Below, one piece after another: positions 13,101 to 22,122 of a DNA stretch of 64,000 bases. The notes beneath the pieces were generated by a model that saw only the letters and a list, made by a program, of their open reading frames with translations, was not told where the DNA came from and ran no database searches. The translations under genes were made by a program, and so were the position numbers. Source of the DNA: Apricaphanius iberus (lineage: Eukaryota; Chordata; Actinopteri; Cyprinodontiformes; Aphaniidae); NCBI GenBank assembly GCA_028564705.1, contig JAPXFQ010002909.1, positions 62,001-126,000 of the forward strand. Direction: 5' to 3'. Every line of letters starts with the position of its first letter. The stretch's first letter is position 1.

Positions 13101-16100
13101 GGCTTGGGCATCTGGTCAGAATGGACGCCTCCCTGGTGAGGGGTTCCGGGCACGTCCCACTGTAAAGAGACCCAGAGGAAGACTCAAGACTCGCTGGAGG
13201 GACTATTTCTCTCTGGGAACGCCTTGGGATTCCTCCTGAGGAGCTGGGCCAAGTGGCTGGGGAGAGGAAGTCTGGGTCTCTCTGCTTAAACTGCTGCCCC
13301 GGCAACCCGACCCCGGATTACATGGATGGATGGTGTGCTATGGAAAACAATATTTCTCCTCTATAACCGTAAAAAAAATTTTAACAGTTCACAGTTATAG
13401 AATGAAACTAATTTTAAATAACTAGACATGAATTTAGCTTTTCAGCCTACCTAAAGGTAAGTGTAATAAATGTAGCATTTTTTTAGCTTTGGAGGCAAGG
13501 GTTTCAGAGTTAGAGGCCTGGCTCCGCGCTGTTGAGAATCCAGTAAAAAGTCGAGGCCCATTAGCCAGCGTGGAACCAACAAGGATAGAATCACCTAGCA
13601 GTCCTCCAACAGAACCCACGCAGCTGGGATCTCAGGCCAGCTGGGTGACGGTACGTAGAAAGCACAGTGCCCTGCCCAAAGGGAACCACCAACCTGTCCT
13701 AGTTTCTAACAGATTTCCCCCACTCAGTGACGTACCCACTGAGGAACAGACTCTGAGAGACACCATCGACCATAGTCAAATGTTTTCCAAGGGCCAGAAC
13801 AGGCGACATAAAATCCTACCTGAAACTGCTGGCTAAGGATAAGCGTAAATACAGTAAGATTGTTATTCACGCTGGCGGAAATAACACCCGTTTACACCAA
13901 TCGGAGGTCACTAAAACTAGTGTTGCTTCGGTGTGTAAGTTTGCTGGTCCCCTGCCTGATCGGACCAGTGATGACATGTTTAGCCGGATGCTGTCATTTC
14001 ATCGATGGTTGTATGAGTGGTGTCCAGCAAACAACGGGGGCTACATTGATAATTGGAAAACTTTTTGGGGAAAACCTGGTCTGATCCGGAGAGACGGCAT
14101 CCATCCCACTTTGGAGGGAGCTGTTCTTCTTTCTAGAAATCTGGATAAATTTATTGGTCCTTCAAAACACTGACAAACTAGGGTCCGGACCAGGAAGCAG
14201 AGTCATAGTTTAACCCACCTCTCTGCAGCTTCTGTACTGTTACCCACTAAATACCCCATTGAGACAGTGTTTTACCCACGGCCAAAATCAAATAGTCTAA
14301 AAGTTAACCTGACAAAAGAAAACTATGAAAATCTCATTAAAATAAATACGACTCGGACCAAACAAGGAAATAGAGTAATTAGATGTGGTTTACTAAACAT
14401 AAGATCCCTCTCCTCAAAGACTTTATTAGTAAATTACTTGATATGTGATAATAAAATTGATCTATTTTGCCTATCAGAAACCTGGCTGCAGCAGGAGGAT
14501 TTTGTAATTATAAATGAGTCAACTCCTACCAATTATCAACATTTTCACATTCCTAGAAGTACTGGACGAGGAGGAGGAGTAGCAACCATCTTTCATTCAG
14601 ATTTAATAATTTAGCCGTAGACCGTTTATTAACTACAGCTCTTTAGAACATCTAATCCTTAGTTTTCCTCATCCAAACTGCAAAACATTAAAACCACTTT
14701 TGTTTGTGGTTTTGTATCGTCCACCAGGCCCTTACTCTCAATTCTTCGACCAGATCTCAGATTTTTTTATCTGATTTCGTTTTAAACACTGATCAGGTAA
14801 TTATAGAAGGGGATTTTAACATTCACATGGACACTGAAAGTGATAGCTTAACTGCAGCCTTTAATATTATCTTAGACTCAATTGGCTTTACTCAGAAAGT
14901 GAAGGGACCCACACACTCTGGTCGGCACACTTTAGACATTATACTGACATACGGCATTGAGTGTGATGAACTAATAGTGTCTATCTGACCATTTTTTGAT
15001 AACCTTTGAATTTACTTTACTCAACGTTCCCAAATCTGAAAGAAAATTTCATTACAGTAGAACTTTATCAGACAATGCTGTAACAAGTTTTAAAGAATTT
15101 GTTCCATTCCTGTTTCCCTATCCATCTCAGAATACCACAGTGGATGGCAGTAATTCCAACACTAACCCTTCAGAAATTGATGGTCTGGCTCAAAGTATTA
15201 CTTCCTCACTGCGTTTGGCACTAGACAGTGTAGCCCCCTTAAAAAAGAAGGTAATCAGCCATAGGAGGCTGGCTCCCTGGTTTAATGCAAAGTTGCGTAC
15301 TTTAAAGCAGAATACTAGGAAACTGGAGAGAAAATGGCACTCTACACACTTAAATGATTTCTTTCTAACTTGGAAAAATAGTCTCCTACTTTATGAAAAC
15401 GCACTTCGAAAAGCTAGAACAGCATATTTCTCATTATTAATAGAGGTAAATAAAAACAATCCTAGGTTTCTTTTTAGTACAGTTGCCAAACTTACACAGA
15501 GTCATAGCTCTGTTGAGCCAACTATTCACTCTCTCTTAGTAGTGATGACTTTATGGGATTCTTCAGAAGTAAAATAAATTCTATAAAGAATAAAATCATT
15601 AGCATTCTCCCAAACATGACTAACTCTTTCAGTAAATGAGGCAGTATCAGAGAGAACTGTAGAACCATGTTTATGTCTGTACCTTTTTGATTCTGTTGAA
15701 CTTTCTGAATTATCACTAATATTAGCTTCATCTAAAACCCTCAACTTGTATGTTAGACCCAATACCAACCAAATTATTTAAGGAAGTGTTCCCTCTGGTT
15801 ACTGGCCCTATCCTAGAATATATCTTTAATAAATGGATATGTGCCTCAGGAATTTAAGGTTGCTGTAATTAAACCTTTACTTAAGAAACCCTCCCTGGAT
15901 CAAGATGATTTAGCTAACTACAGACCTATATCTAACCTTCCTTTCTTATCCACAATTCTAGAGAAAATAGTTAATAATCAAGTATGTGAGCATCTAAACA
16001 GCAACAACCTGTTTGATGAATTTCAGTCAGGTTTTAGAGCTGATCATAGCACTGAAACAACACTGGTAAAAGTTACTAATGATATTCTAATGGCCTCAGA

Positions 16101-18496
16101 TAATGGATCTGTGACGGTTCTGGTCTTGTTAGATCTCAGTGCTGCTTTTGACACAGTCCATCATAATATTCTCTTAGAAAGGCTCGAACATGTTGTAGGG
16201 AGAAAGGGAACATCACTAGGCTGGTTTAAATCATATCTGTCCAACAGATTCCAGTTTGTTCATGTCAATCATAAATCATCTTCACACTCTTTGGTTACTG
16301 GTGGAGTACCACAGGGTTCTGTGCTTGGACCGATTCTCTTTACTATATATATGCTTCCAATTGGTAAAATAATTAGACAACATGGTATGAATTTCCACAG
16401 TTATACTGATGATACACAATTATTTTATCTATAAAACCTGATGAAACCAATCATTTAGGTAGATTGCAAGCATGTCTGGAAGACATAAAAACCTGGATGA
16501 CACCGAATTTTCTGCTCCTAAATTCAGACAGACAGAAGTTGTTGTCTTTGGACCAGAACCTTTAAAAAGGAAACTGCTAAATCAATCACTTCATCTGGAT
16601 GGCATTAATTTGGGCTCTGGTAATAATGTAAAGAACCTCTGTGTAAGACATGACATGTAAATCTCATATTAAACCGGTTTCTAAGATTTCTTTCTTTCAA
16701 CTTCGTAATATTGCTAAAATTAGAAACATCCTGTCCAGGACTGATGCAGAGAAACTAGTCCATGCATTTGTTACTTCAAGGCTGGACTACTTTAATTCCT
16801 TATTATCAGGAAGTCCACAAAATGCAATTAAAAGTCTTCAGTTGATCCAAAATGCTGCAGCAAGAGTTCTGATTAATATTAAAAAGAGAGATCACATTTC
16901 TCCTGTTTTGGCTTCTCTCCATTGGCTCCCTGTTAAATCCAGAATAGAGTTTAAGATCCTCCTCCTTACGTATAAAGCCCTTAATAATCAGCTCCATCGT
17001 ACATCAGAGATCTGATTGTTCCATATGTTCCTAACAGAGAACTTTGTTCTCAGAATGCAGGTCTACTGGTAGTTCCTAGGATTTCTAAAAGTAGAATAGG
17101 AGGCAGATCTTTTAGTTATCAGGCTCCTCTCCTGTGGAACCAGCTCCCAGTTTTAGACCATGAGGCAGATACTCTGTTTTTAAGGCTACGTCCACCCTAA
17201 GCCGATAAGGTTATACGGGGAGTTAGACGCCTAATGTTATCCACTCAACACGAGCATTTACGCCCCGTTTAAGGTCTGTTTAAGGTCCCATGATTGTGCA
17301 ATCCCATACCGACCTGTGCAAATACTGGGCATGCGCGAAAAGACGCACGAAAAACGCGTATAACCTACGTGACGCCAGCGCCTACATAATATATACGATA
17401 TATACGACGCCGGGTTAGTGTGGACGATAGGGTGGTGTAGACTAAATAATTATACGTTTAAGGCATTACCCGGCTTAGTGTGGACGTGGCCTAAGACTAG
17501 GCTTAAAACCTTCCTTTTTGATAAAGCTTATAGTTAGAGTGGCTTAGGTTATCCTGAGTTATTTTTGTAGTTATGCTGCTATAGGTTTAGACTGTTGGAG
17601 GATAGACTGACCACTTTTCTTCTCTCTTCTACTTTTTTCTTCTACTGCTCTCCAGATATATTTTTTTCTGCTTTTATTGTGATTGTTAACCCAGTTTTCT
17701 CTCAGTATTTTTCTCCCCATAGAAGCTCCACATGTTCTGGTATCCTGCTCAGCTATAACGCCCCCTGCTGGATGGGAAACATCGGTCCAGATGATGCTCA
17801 AAGTCACAGAGCATCCTCCATGCTGTCTCTTTTCTGTCTTCTCAGACCCCCAGACGGTCGTGGCAGATGACCACTTATACTGATCCAGGTTCTGGTTCTG
17901 GTTCTGGTTCTGATGGAGGTTTATTCCTGTTAAAGGGGAGTTTTTCCTCTCCACTGTCGCTGCATTCTTGCTCAGTATGAGAGATTGCTGAGGAATAGCT
18001 GTGGTTGTAGTCTGCATGATCCGTGCACAACCTCACATCAATGACTCAGCACAATCTGCTGGGATTCCTTACATAGAAAACTTTTAACTGATTGGAATGT
18101 GTGGATAATTGGATTGAAACGATTTTTGTTGTAAAGTGCCTTGAGATGGCATTTGTTGTGAATTGGCGCTATATAAATAAAAGTGAATTGAATTGAAAGG
18201 CCAATCGTTCCAGTGTTGTGTGATAATTTTATCAAACAATCTCAGTGAGTTTATTTTTCTCATTAGAGCTGATGGTTCAGTTTCCTCTCTCTTTGTCGGG
18301 TTGTGTCTTTTGCTTTGTTATTTCCCATCAGCAGTCTCTAAACACACTTGTCCTTCTGTGACACACACACAAGGCCTTGACTGTCTCTTTCATCTGGTCC
18401 TGGCCTTGTTTCCATGGTGACGCTTTACTGTGCTGCAGAATCGGATGCATTTGAGAGAGAAAGCTCATTGGTATTAAGGAGCTAACGTCCTTGAAC

Positions 18497-18537
<41 letters not shown>

Positions 18538-21050
18538 TAGATAGATAGATAGAAAACTCAGATTTAGTTTCTAGTCAAACTTCTGAGTGATCACAACTTA
18601 TATTGTTAAGTTTTGTAAAAACTTGCTGTCATTAATAAACAACATTAGTTGATTGTACTATTTAGCTGAAAGATAGATTTTAACATTCTGCATTAGTTAT
18701 ACTCAACATATTTAGTTTTAGCTTGTGTAAAAACTAAAGTGATATAAGGCAATGGGTTTCCTCGCGATTCGCGAGTAAAGTCAGCTAATCCGGGTTAAGA
18801 GTGTAGATAGATATACATTTTCAGTCTTGAAATATCTGAATATCTGATAGTAGGGTTACTAGGGTTGTCAAGATACTCAATATCTCAATTTAATTGATAC
18901 TGGAAAAATATTTATTAATAAAAGATACCCGTTTTTGTCAGAATCAATATGAGCAGATCTATTCAAATTTGCCCAAATTGTCACACTTCGTCCAGTAGTA
19001 GTGCTGCAATAACAAACTTTTATAACCTGCCCTCGCTAATAAGCTGTTCCTAGAAGTTTTAAACTCTGCTCACAGGACAAGTAAAGCCAGAAAAATACAA
19101 AAACACATGTGACCCTCTTTACCAGACAAGGCTAACACAAAAGTGTTGTTCAGACGTTCTCTTCCCTTTAGGCAGACGGACAGGACAAAAGGGAATGCCG
19201 AAGGATGCCACATGCTGGCTTTGCTAACGCTACAGGCTAACACTACGACACTGATTTTTGAGAGTAACTTCAAAAGGTCAGTAAAACTCTGGGACGACAC
19301 AAGCTATCGGTTTAAATATTAGCTTCATAGACAGCCTAGTGACGGCGTTCCTTCGGTCTTCCCCATCGAGATTCAATTCAATTCAATTCAGTTTATTTAT
19401 ATAGCGCCATTTCACAACAGATGTCATCTCAAGGCACTTTACAAAAAGAGTTATTACAATACAATGTTAAGTGTAGAAATTACAGAACCACAGAAGATTG
19501 CGTCGTGGAATTCTCAGCAATCCCTCATACTGAGCAAGCATGCAGCGACAGTGGGAAGGAAAAACTCCCTTTTAACAGGAAGAAACCTCCGGCAGAACCA
19601 GGCTCAGCACAAGCGGTTATCTGCCGCGACCGTCTGTGGCTTGGAGAATACATAACAAACGAGATGCGCTTATAGATGGCTAAGTTCCGGATCGTTCTAC
19701 TGCAGTACGAATAAATGCAGTAAAATGATAACCAGCTCAGCCACTAAATAGTGACACAACAAAACAAACCAGAGCAACCGTCCTTTCTGCTGTAGTTGAT
19801 CAGTATAGAAACAACTCAGCAAAATTAGCATCAGTCAGAAATTGTACAGGATTGCTGCTGACTATATCTGCATGTACACCACATCCTTGTTTATGGTTTA
19901 CTCTGTCAAAATAATGTTTTGTATGCACCATATACATATATATATATGTCTGTTTTCAAACACTATTTGTTTTTGTAAAGAATAATCCTTTTTTCATCCC
20001 ATTAGTATCAAAACTTGATGTGTATCAATAGCAAATTGACAAATGGAAGCACACAGCAGCACACCTAAGAAAAGCATTTATAATAAAATAGCTTCATGTC
20101 TAAGTCAAAGGTACATACTTAAAAATATTGTGCAAATATGGTCATATAATCAGAAATCCTGTCCGATTATGTGGTTTTAGATTTGATTGAAATCGGATGT
20201 TACCTCCTATCAGGACTCAGATATATATCTACATTTATTCTGACTATAAATTTTGTTTAAGCTGAGGTGCAATATGTTTTTATATCAGACTTTTTTAATA
20301 TTTATTTTGCACTAAAATACAAAAGTGAAGAATTTATGTTATTTATTACTTTATTATTCAAGCTACCTCACAGGAGTGCTCTGTTTGTCAACAGTTAAAT
20401 GTTAAAATAAGGTATACTAATTAAAAAATAAGGAATATCCAGGATCTGTTTCTTTGCCAAATTTTATTCTTTAATATATTTTATATATATATATATAAGT
20501 ATCGGATCGGGACTCAAAATCCAATGACTCGGGCTGGGACTCCTATTTAAAAAAAACTGATCAGGACATCCCTAAGTGGAATTTTGATGACATTTGAGAT
20601 TAAATTGTTTATTTATTTTTATTTTTTTTATTTGTTGTTTCATCATATAAAGCACCTTGAATTGCCTGATCCTGAAATGTGCTATAAAAATAAATTTGCC
20701 TTGTGGCCTCCACAGTTGACATCGACAGGTCACATGACTCAGAGTGTGTGTGTGTGTGTGTGTGTGTGGTGAAAGGACAAGTTAGTAAGTGATTTGATAG
20801 GATTGACAACGTGAACATAAAATCATAAGCAGACAGAGATTCCTCTTCTTCTGGAGGTAACAATATCAACTACCAGCAGATGGAAGAAATGCAGTTTACC
20901 TGCAGCAGGTGAGCTTGTGGTTGTCATGGAAACTAGTGTGCCAGCCACCAGAAACATCACGCAAAGAGTTTGTCTATTCGCCGTGGGTCTAGGGTCCATA
21001 GCGGTCCCGGTCCTGATCCTGGAGCCCAGCACCATCAGAGGGTCCATCAT
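1054..21050 (-). CDS. kiaa1549-like: UPF0606 membrane protein, KIAA1549/KIAA1549L family (split gene, C-terminus off the left edge)
   Basis: Eleven coding exons on the minus strand join in phase (151, 1218, 83, 300, 187, 60, 152, 178, 170, 206 and 128 coding bases), giving about 944 codons with no stop. Order: signal peptide (about residues 1-45), Pro/Ser/Thr-rich mucin-like ectodomain (51-440), a conserved ectodomain (445-770, with [19 protein letters not shown] and [15 protein letters not shown]), one membrane helix (about 788-808, then LYWKLC), and a cytoplasmic part with [14 protein letters not shown] and [17 protein letters not shown]. These blocks are what I recognise from KIAA1549 and its paralogue KIAA1549L; in human KIAA1549 is the usual 3' partner-free half of BRAF fusions, but its normal role is poorly known. 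I cannot decide which paralogue this is; ccdc136 as neighbour mildly favours KIAA1549, since both are on human chromosome 7. The start is the ATG at 21050, or the in-frame ATG at 20999, which has better start context. The last visible exon ends in phase 1, so at least one more exon lies beyond base 1. Confidence 0.88.
1412..1617 (-). CDS. kiaa1549-like: KIAA1549-family exon 10 (cytoplasmic)
   Basis: The acceptor tcatctgcag precedes 1617; the donor GGAAG|gtcaga follows 1412 (phase 2). It encodes [40 protein letters not shown] and, further on, a basic SSRRRGR tail. Confidence 0.92.
1694..1863 (-). CDS. kiaa1549-like: KIAA1549-family exon 9: transmembrane helix
   Basis: The acceptor ctcctgtgtccag precedes 1863; the donor AAG|gtacac follows 1694. 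It encodes the single membrane span [20 protein letters not shown], then [20 protein letters not shown] and IQQRQK. This is the most diagnostic exon of the family. Confidence 0.95.
1954..2131 (-). CDS. kiaa1549-like: KIAA1549-family exon 8
   Basis: The acceptor cttgtgtcag precedes 2131; the donor CAAC|gtgagt follows 1954. It encodes [20 protein letters not shown] and later [18 protein letters not shown], matching the human block ending DLQRAAIILGYRIQG. Confidence 0.9.
2268..2312 (+). mobile_element. Solo LINE 3' tail
   Basis: The motif caccttgaattccc...gaaagtgtgctata matches the tails at 528-560 and 20645-20690. It is a short relic inside an intron of the KIAA1549-family gene. Confidence 0.4.
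2512..2663 (-). CDS. kiaa1549-like: KIAA1549-family exon 7
   Basis: The acceptor gtgtggtttcag precedes 2663; the donor CAG|gtataa follows 2512. It encodes [20 protein letters not shown] and ...[16 protein letters not shown], in phase 1 to phase 0. The RRxWRRAT block is conserved in the family. Confidence 0.88.
2769..2828 (-). CDS. kiaa1549-like: KIAA1549-family exon 6 (20 codons)
   Basis: This short exon lies between acceptor gttttcacag and donor ACAG|gtacaa. With its split first codon it reads [20 protein letters not shown], the counterpart of PFQYPQLNLSQLL in the human protein. It is too short to show as an open reading frame. Confidence 0.88.
2965..3151 (-). CDS. kiaa1549-like: KIAA1549-family exon 5 (conserved ectodomain)
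   Basis: The acceptor ttcatcacacag precedes 3151. The donor GAAC|gtacgt follows 2965 (phase 1). It encodes [20 protein letters not shown] and GFPALQIGE, matching the family block that ends ...YPVLQIAEPF. Confidence 0.9.
3222..3521 (-). CDS. kiaa1549-like: KIAA1549-family exon 4 (conserved ectodomain)
   Basis: The acceptor tttctttgtcag precedes 3521; the donor CAG|gtgagt follows 3222. The 100 residues include [20 protein letters not shown] and [20 protein letters not shown], hallmark blocks of UPF0606 proteins, ending GNITVQ. Confidence 0.92.
3640..3965 (+). mobile_element. Solo L2-type LINE 3' UTR fragment
   Basis: It shares long stretches with the 3' UTR at 17790-18100: cagacgatcgtggcagatg, the run ttcctgttaaaggg, tttttcctctccactgtcgc. 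It carries no coding part and sits in the intron between exons 4 and 3 of the KIAA1549-family gene. Confidence 0.75.
4229..4668 (+). repeat. Three tandem copies of a ~142-bp unit
   Basis: Units start at about 4231, 4374 and 4516, each opening aaactagagtag and ending in a run of gctaac/agctaac motifs. Copies 1 and 2 are close to each other; copy 3 diverges in its second half. It is intronic, and the unit has no obvious coding content. Confidence 0.85.
4836..4905 (+). mobile_element. L2-type LINE 3' tail relic
   Basis: The sequence gagatgacatctgttctgaa, then ataaactgaactgaaaatga, corresponds to the conserved end of the L2 3' UTR with its gaattgaatt tail. Confidence 0.55.
5454..5536 (-). CDS. 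kiaa1549-like: KIAA1549-family exon 3 (coding)
   Basis: The acceptor ttctgtctgcag precedes 5536; the donor CAG|gtaatc follows 5454. It encodes [20 protein letters not shown] and NRSVELQ, the helix before the FRVVSGP block. It enters in phase 1 and leaves in phase 0. Confidence 0.85.
5617..6834 (-). CDS. kiaa1549-like: KIAA1549-family large exon: mucin-like ectodomain
   Basis: The acceptor tttatttcccacag lies just upstream of 6834 and the donor GTGG|gtaagt follows 5617. The 406 residues are rich in Pro, Ser and Thr, as expected of the O-glycosylated juxta-membrane half of this family. The exon is shorter than I recall for the human proteins, where this region is well over 700 residues. It contains a run of seven prolines (PPPPPPPG-type) and, unusually for an ectodomain, a charged Arg/Glu/Lys stretch ([17 protein letters not shown]). 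The 3' end, [16 protein letters not shown], starts the conserved folded part. Confidence 0.88.
6835..7329. other. Intron sequence with a possible transposon end
   Basis: Near 7014-7150 there is an imperfect inverted pair around ggttccagacttgga and accaacttggaactgg, suggesting a degraded inverted-repeat element. The rest shows nothing recognisable. Confidence 0.25.
7330..9625 (+). mobile_element. LINE with internal deletion (endonuclease relic, intact RT, GATTCT tail)
   Basis: The 5' part (7400-8010) keeps endonuclease pieces such as [18 protein letters not shown] but with many stops. It jumps at about 8020 directly into an open RT. The 3' UTR ends at 9588-9625 in (GATTCT)n. The same tail ends the elements at 22.1-24.1 and 50.8-52.4 kb, though RT sequence divergence shows this is a different subfamily. 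The segment between endonuclease and RT is missing compared with the 22.1 kb copy. Confidence 0.85.
8022..9233 (+). CDS. LINE reverse transcriptase, 403 residues, N-terminally incomplete
   Basis: The open frame includes [32 protein letters not shown] (motif A), [16 protein letters not shown] (motif B) and [10 protein letters not shown] (catalytic motif C with ADD). The C-terminal part, [18 protein letters not shown], belongs to the same jockey/L2-like LINE group. It lacks the endonuclease and the RT N-terminus, so it is not autonomous. Codon use is GC-rich compared with its surroundings. Confidence 0.85.
   Translation: MDYVPKKPRITGLNDYRPVALTSVVMKSFERLVLPHLKDITAPLLDPLQFAYRANRSVDDAVNLALHFILEHLDSPGTYARILFVDFSSAFNTILPGLLRDKLYQLSVPDSLCRWITDFLSDRRQHVRLGKIVSDNRTTNTGTPQGCVLSPWLFSLYTNCCTSSHQSVKLIKFADDTTLIGLISDGDESAYRREVDRLASWCSHNNLELNAQKTVEMIMDFRKVTAPPYPLTLMDSPTPISIVDSFRFLGTTITQDLKWEPTISSLIKKAQQRMYFLRQLRKLKVPTEMLVQFYTAIIESILTSSITVWFPGAADRDKHRLQRIVRAAEKVIGCRLPSLRDLFSSRTRRRVGRITADSSHPGHRLFSLLPSGRRLRSIQTHTSRHLNSFFPSAIRLMNNNKTR
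9640..11000. repeat. Dispersed repeat copy A (unclassified, ~1.35 kb)
   Basis: Shares with copy B (26285-26870) the motifs aatgaagccaactggg, gcaaagaggtggagctg, and aagctaacgtaggctgcagc. Its last part, from cagtggatgaggg to ttcctggttggctt, recurs in copy C (31600-31790). It has no coding capacity that I recognise; it behaves like a non-autonomous interspersed element. Confidence 0.7.
11015..11365 (+). pseudogene. LINE ORF2 fragment between endonuclease and RT
   Basis: The reading [20 protein letters not shown], then [20 protein letters not shown], is the linker region found as LYKQARNQLTRGIKAAKR in the 22.1 kb LINE. It is truncated on both sides and lies immediately after repeat copy A. Confidence 0.65.
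11366..12110. other. Intron sequence, nothing recognised
   Basis: AT-rich; the open frames of 60-100 codons on both strands look random and carry no known motif. Confidence 0.45.
12115..13338 (+). mobile_element. Decayed LINE RT C-terminal fragment (second family)
   Basis: Pieces read [40 protein letters not shown] and CEVAG, corresponding to RT motifs B and C (FADD changed to FADN). It ends with cggcaacccgaccccggatt and an atggatggatgg tail typical of this teleost family. Frameshifts and stops abound. The clade is uncertain. Confidence 0.7.
13489..14173 (+). pseudogene. L2-type LINE ORF1 with esterase (SGNH hydrolase) domain, frameshifted
   Basis: The N-terminal part (13489-13836) starts with a coiled-coil-like [12 protein letters not shown]. 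After a frameshift near 13790 the second part carries [12 protein letters not shown] (the Gly-x-Asn block) and [15 protein letters not shown] (the Asp-x-x-His block). The Gly-Asp-Ser block with the catalytic serine, expected just before the frameshift, is not visible and seems deleted. Such esterase ORF1 proteins are known in L2 and CR1 LINEs. Confidence 0.7.
14380..14990 (+). pseudogene. L2 LINE apurinic-type endonuclease domain, broken
   Basis: Blocks in two frames: [34 protein letters not shown] and, after a stop near 14613, [17 protein letters not shown], then [10 protein letters not shown]. These are the usual motifs of LINE endonucleases. Confidence 0.8.
15841..17015 (+). pseudogene. 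L2 LINE reverse transcriptase, broken
   Basis: Blocks: [58 protein letters not shown] (motif A), [17 protein letters not shown] (motif B), and [11 protein letters not shown] (motif C, with Thr for the usual Ala). A stop after 16432 and shifts near 16470 and 16650 split it. The last part, [15 protein letters not shown] and [20 protein letters not shown], is typical of L2. Confidence 0.85.
17184..17491. mobile_element. Harbinger-like MITE (308 bp) inserted in the L2 LINE
   Basis: Termini ggctacgtccaccctaagcc and ggcttagtgtggacgtggcc are inverted repeats. TAA flanks both sides (17181-17183 and 17492-17494), fitting the 3-bp TWA target duplication of PIF/Harbinger elements. Removing the element and one TAA restores the L2 reading around ttttaagactaggc. 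Confidence 0.75.
18498..18553 (+). repeat. Microsatellite (ACAG)n then (ATAG)n
   Basis: About nine ACAG units change to five GATA units without interruption. Confidence 0.95.
18554..19368. other. Intron sequence with a possible hAT-like end
   Basis: Near 18857 the motif actagggttgtcaagatact resembles the start of hAT-type MITEs. No matching opposite end was found. The rest has no recognised content. Confidence 0.3.
19370..19665 (-). mobile_element. Solo L2-type LINE 3' UTR, inverted
   Basis: Starts with attcaattcaattcaattc and tatagcgccatttcacaaca, the reverse complement of the tail at 18120-18198, and continues to the gaaacctcc...aacc motif. It is 5' truncated and antisense to the L2 copy at 13.4-18.2 kb. 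Confidence 0.8.
19690..20583. other. AT-rich intron sequence; possible hAT end at ~20500-20573
   Basis: The sequence ends tgatcaggacatccctaa, the usual terminus of a teleost hAT-type MITE (TAGGGATGTCC when read inward). The opposite end was not found. Short (TA)n runs lie at 19930 and 20486. Confidence 0.3.
20600..20706 (+). mobile_element. Solo LINE 3' tail
   Basis: The motif aagcaccttgaattgcctga and gaaatgtgctataaaaataa matches the tail at 525-560. It lies 190 bases from the signal-peptide exon. Confidence 0.5.
20742..20770 (+). repeat. (TG)n microsatellite
   Basis: About 13 uninterrupted TG units, in the intron just downstream (minus-strand sense) of the signal-peptide exon. Confidence 0.9.
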
Positions 21051-21108
21051 CCTCAGTGAGGCGGCGGTCTGAGTCCAATGCAAAGAGCCAAGGACTCATC
21101 AGGACGAC
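20900..21108 (-). CDS. kiaa1549-like: KIAA1549-family exon: 5' UTR end plus signal peptide
   Basis: The acceptor ...ggttctcag is at 21109 and the donor G|gtaaac follows 20900. Coding runs from ATG 21050 (or ATG 20999). The stretch [14 protein letters not shown] is the hydrophobic core of a signal peptide. The last codon is split G|GT and is completed by the exon starting at 6834, which fixes the phase. Two out-of-frame upstream ATGs precede the main start. Confidence 0.75.
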
Positions 21109-22122
21109 CTGAGAACCACAGGGAGAAAGTCCTGATTCACCTGCTGATCAATGATCGATCAGACCATGTAACGCGTTGGAACACTGACATGCTTCCGAGG
21201 ATCAGATCTATTGGGTTTGCCTGAGCTTTTTAAACCTGACTCAACCTAGACCAAACAAAGTCAGCAACACAATAGATGGGGATTCACTTCACGCTGATGG
21301 GTTCTACCTGTAGAATCAAACACAGGTGTTACAGCGTCCTTATCACATGTTTAACAGACTTATTTTGAAACTTGTTATAACAAGGCATATGTATGGTCAT
21401 GCTTCAAATCTGGAAGGATGAGATTGTGGTTTATGGGGGGGGGGGGTCATTTTTTTATCTGTAAAGCAGTTGGAGTTGCAATCTTTGTATGAAAAGCACT
21501 TCATAAATAAAGTTTGATTTAATTTGAAAAAACTAGTTGCATCTTTGTACCATCCTCACACTGGACTCTCTGGTTCCTCTAACAAACCAGTCGGGCCATT
21601 GCATAATTCACATGAAAACCAGGTTCCACTCAAGACCCATTCCAGGTCCAACACCAGGTCCTGGTTCTCTCTGCTCCTTTTGGAGTAATGGTCGGGTACT
21701 TCCATTCCAATGGATAGGGCCAGTTCAGTCCAGCTAGGATGGGTTGGAGACAAGAAGTGGGAGAATGGGGTCCATAAAAGGACTTGTAGATTAGAATGAG
21801 GAGGATGAATTATTGATAAGAGGGGATGCAAAAAGGAATGATGAGGATAAAGAATAGGTTGTGAGTTGGTTTTATATATGGGCTGTGGAGAGGAATGAGG
21901 ATGACAACGATTAACGTTGTTTAGGATGATTGTTTAGAACATCCATCCACAGATTAACGCAAATTAAAATGGTGTAGATCAATGTTTAAAATATGAATTA
22001 ACTGATATTTTCTTTCTTTTTAAAGAACAAAACTACAATATGGTGAAAAACTGTTTTTGGGTTATGGATGAAAACATTACATGATATCTCCTCTCCCATT
22101 GCTTTATGATCTCTTTCTCTTA
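21109..22122. other. Intron sequence with a 12-G run and a LINE tail relic
   Basis: A poly-G run lies near 21436-21447. At 21465-21520 the motif aagcacttcataaataaagt looks like a LINE 3' tail. The rest is unassigned. Confidence 0.35.

Larger units (their letters stand above)
13440..18198 (+). mobile_element. Near full-length but inactivated L2-clade LINE
   Basis: In order: ORF1 with an esterase-like (SGNH) domain (13489-14173), an endonuclease (14380-14990; [36 protein letters not shown]), the linker (15000-15580), RT (15841-17015) and a 3' UTR ending in ataaaagtgaattgaattga at 18198. Frameshifts break it between every block. A 308-bp inverted-repeat element has inserted at 17184. The whole lies in the large intron of the KIAA1549-family gene, antisense to it. 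Confidence 0.85.
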
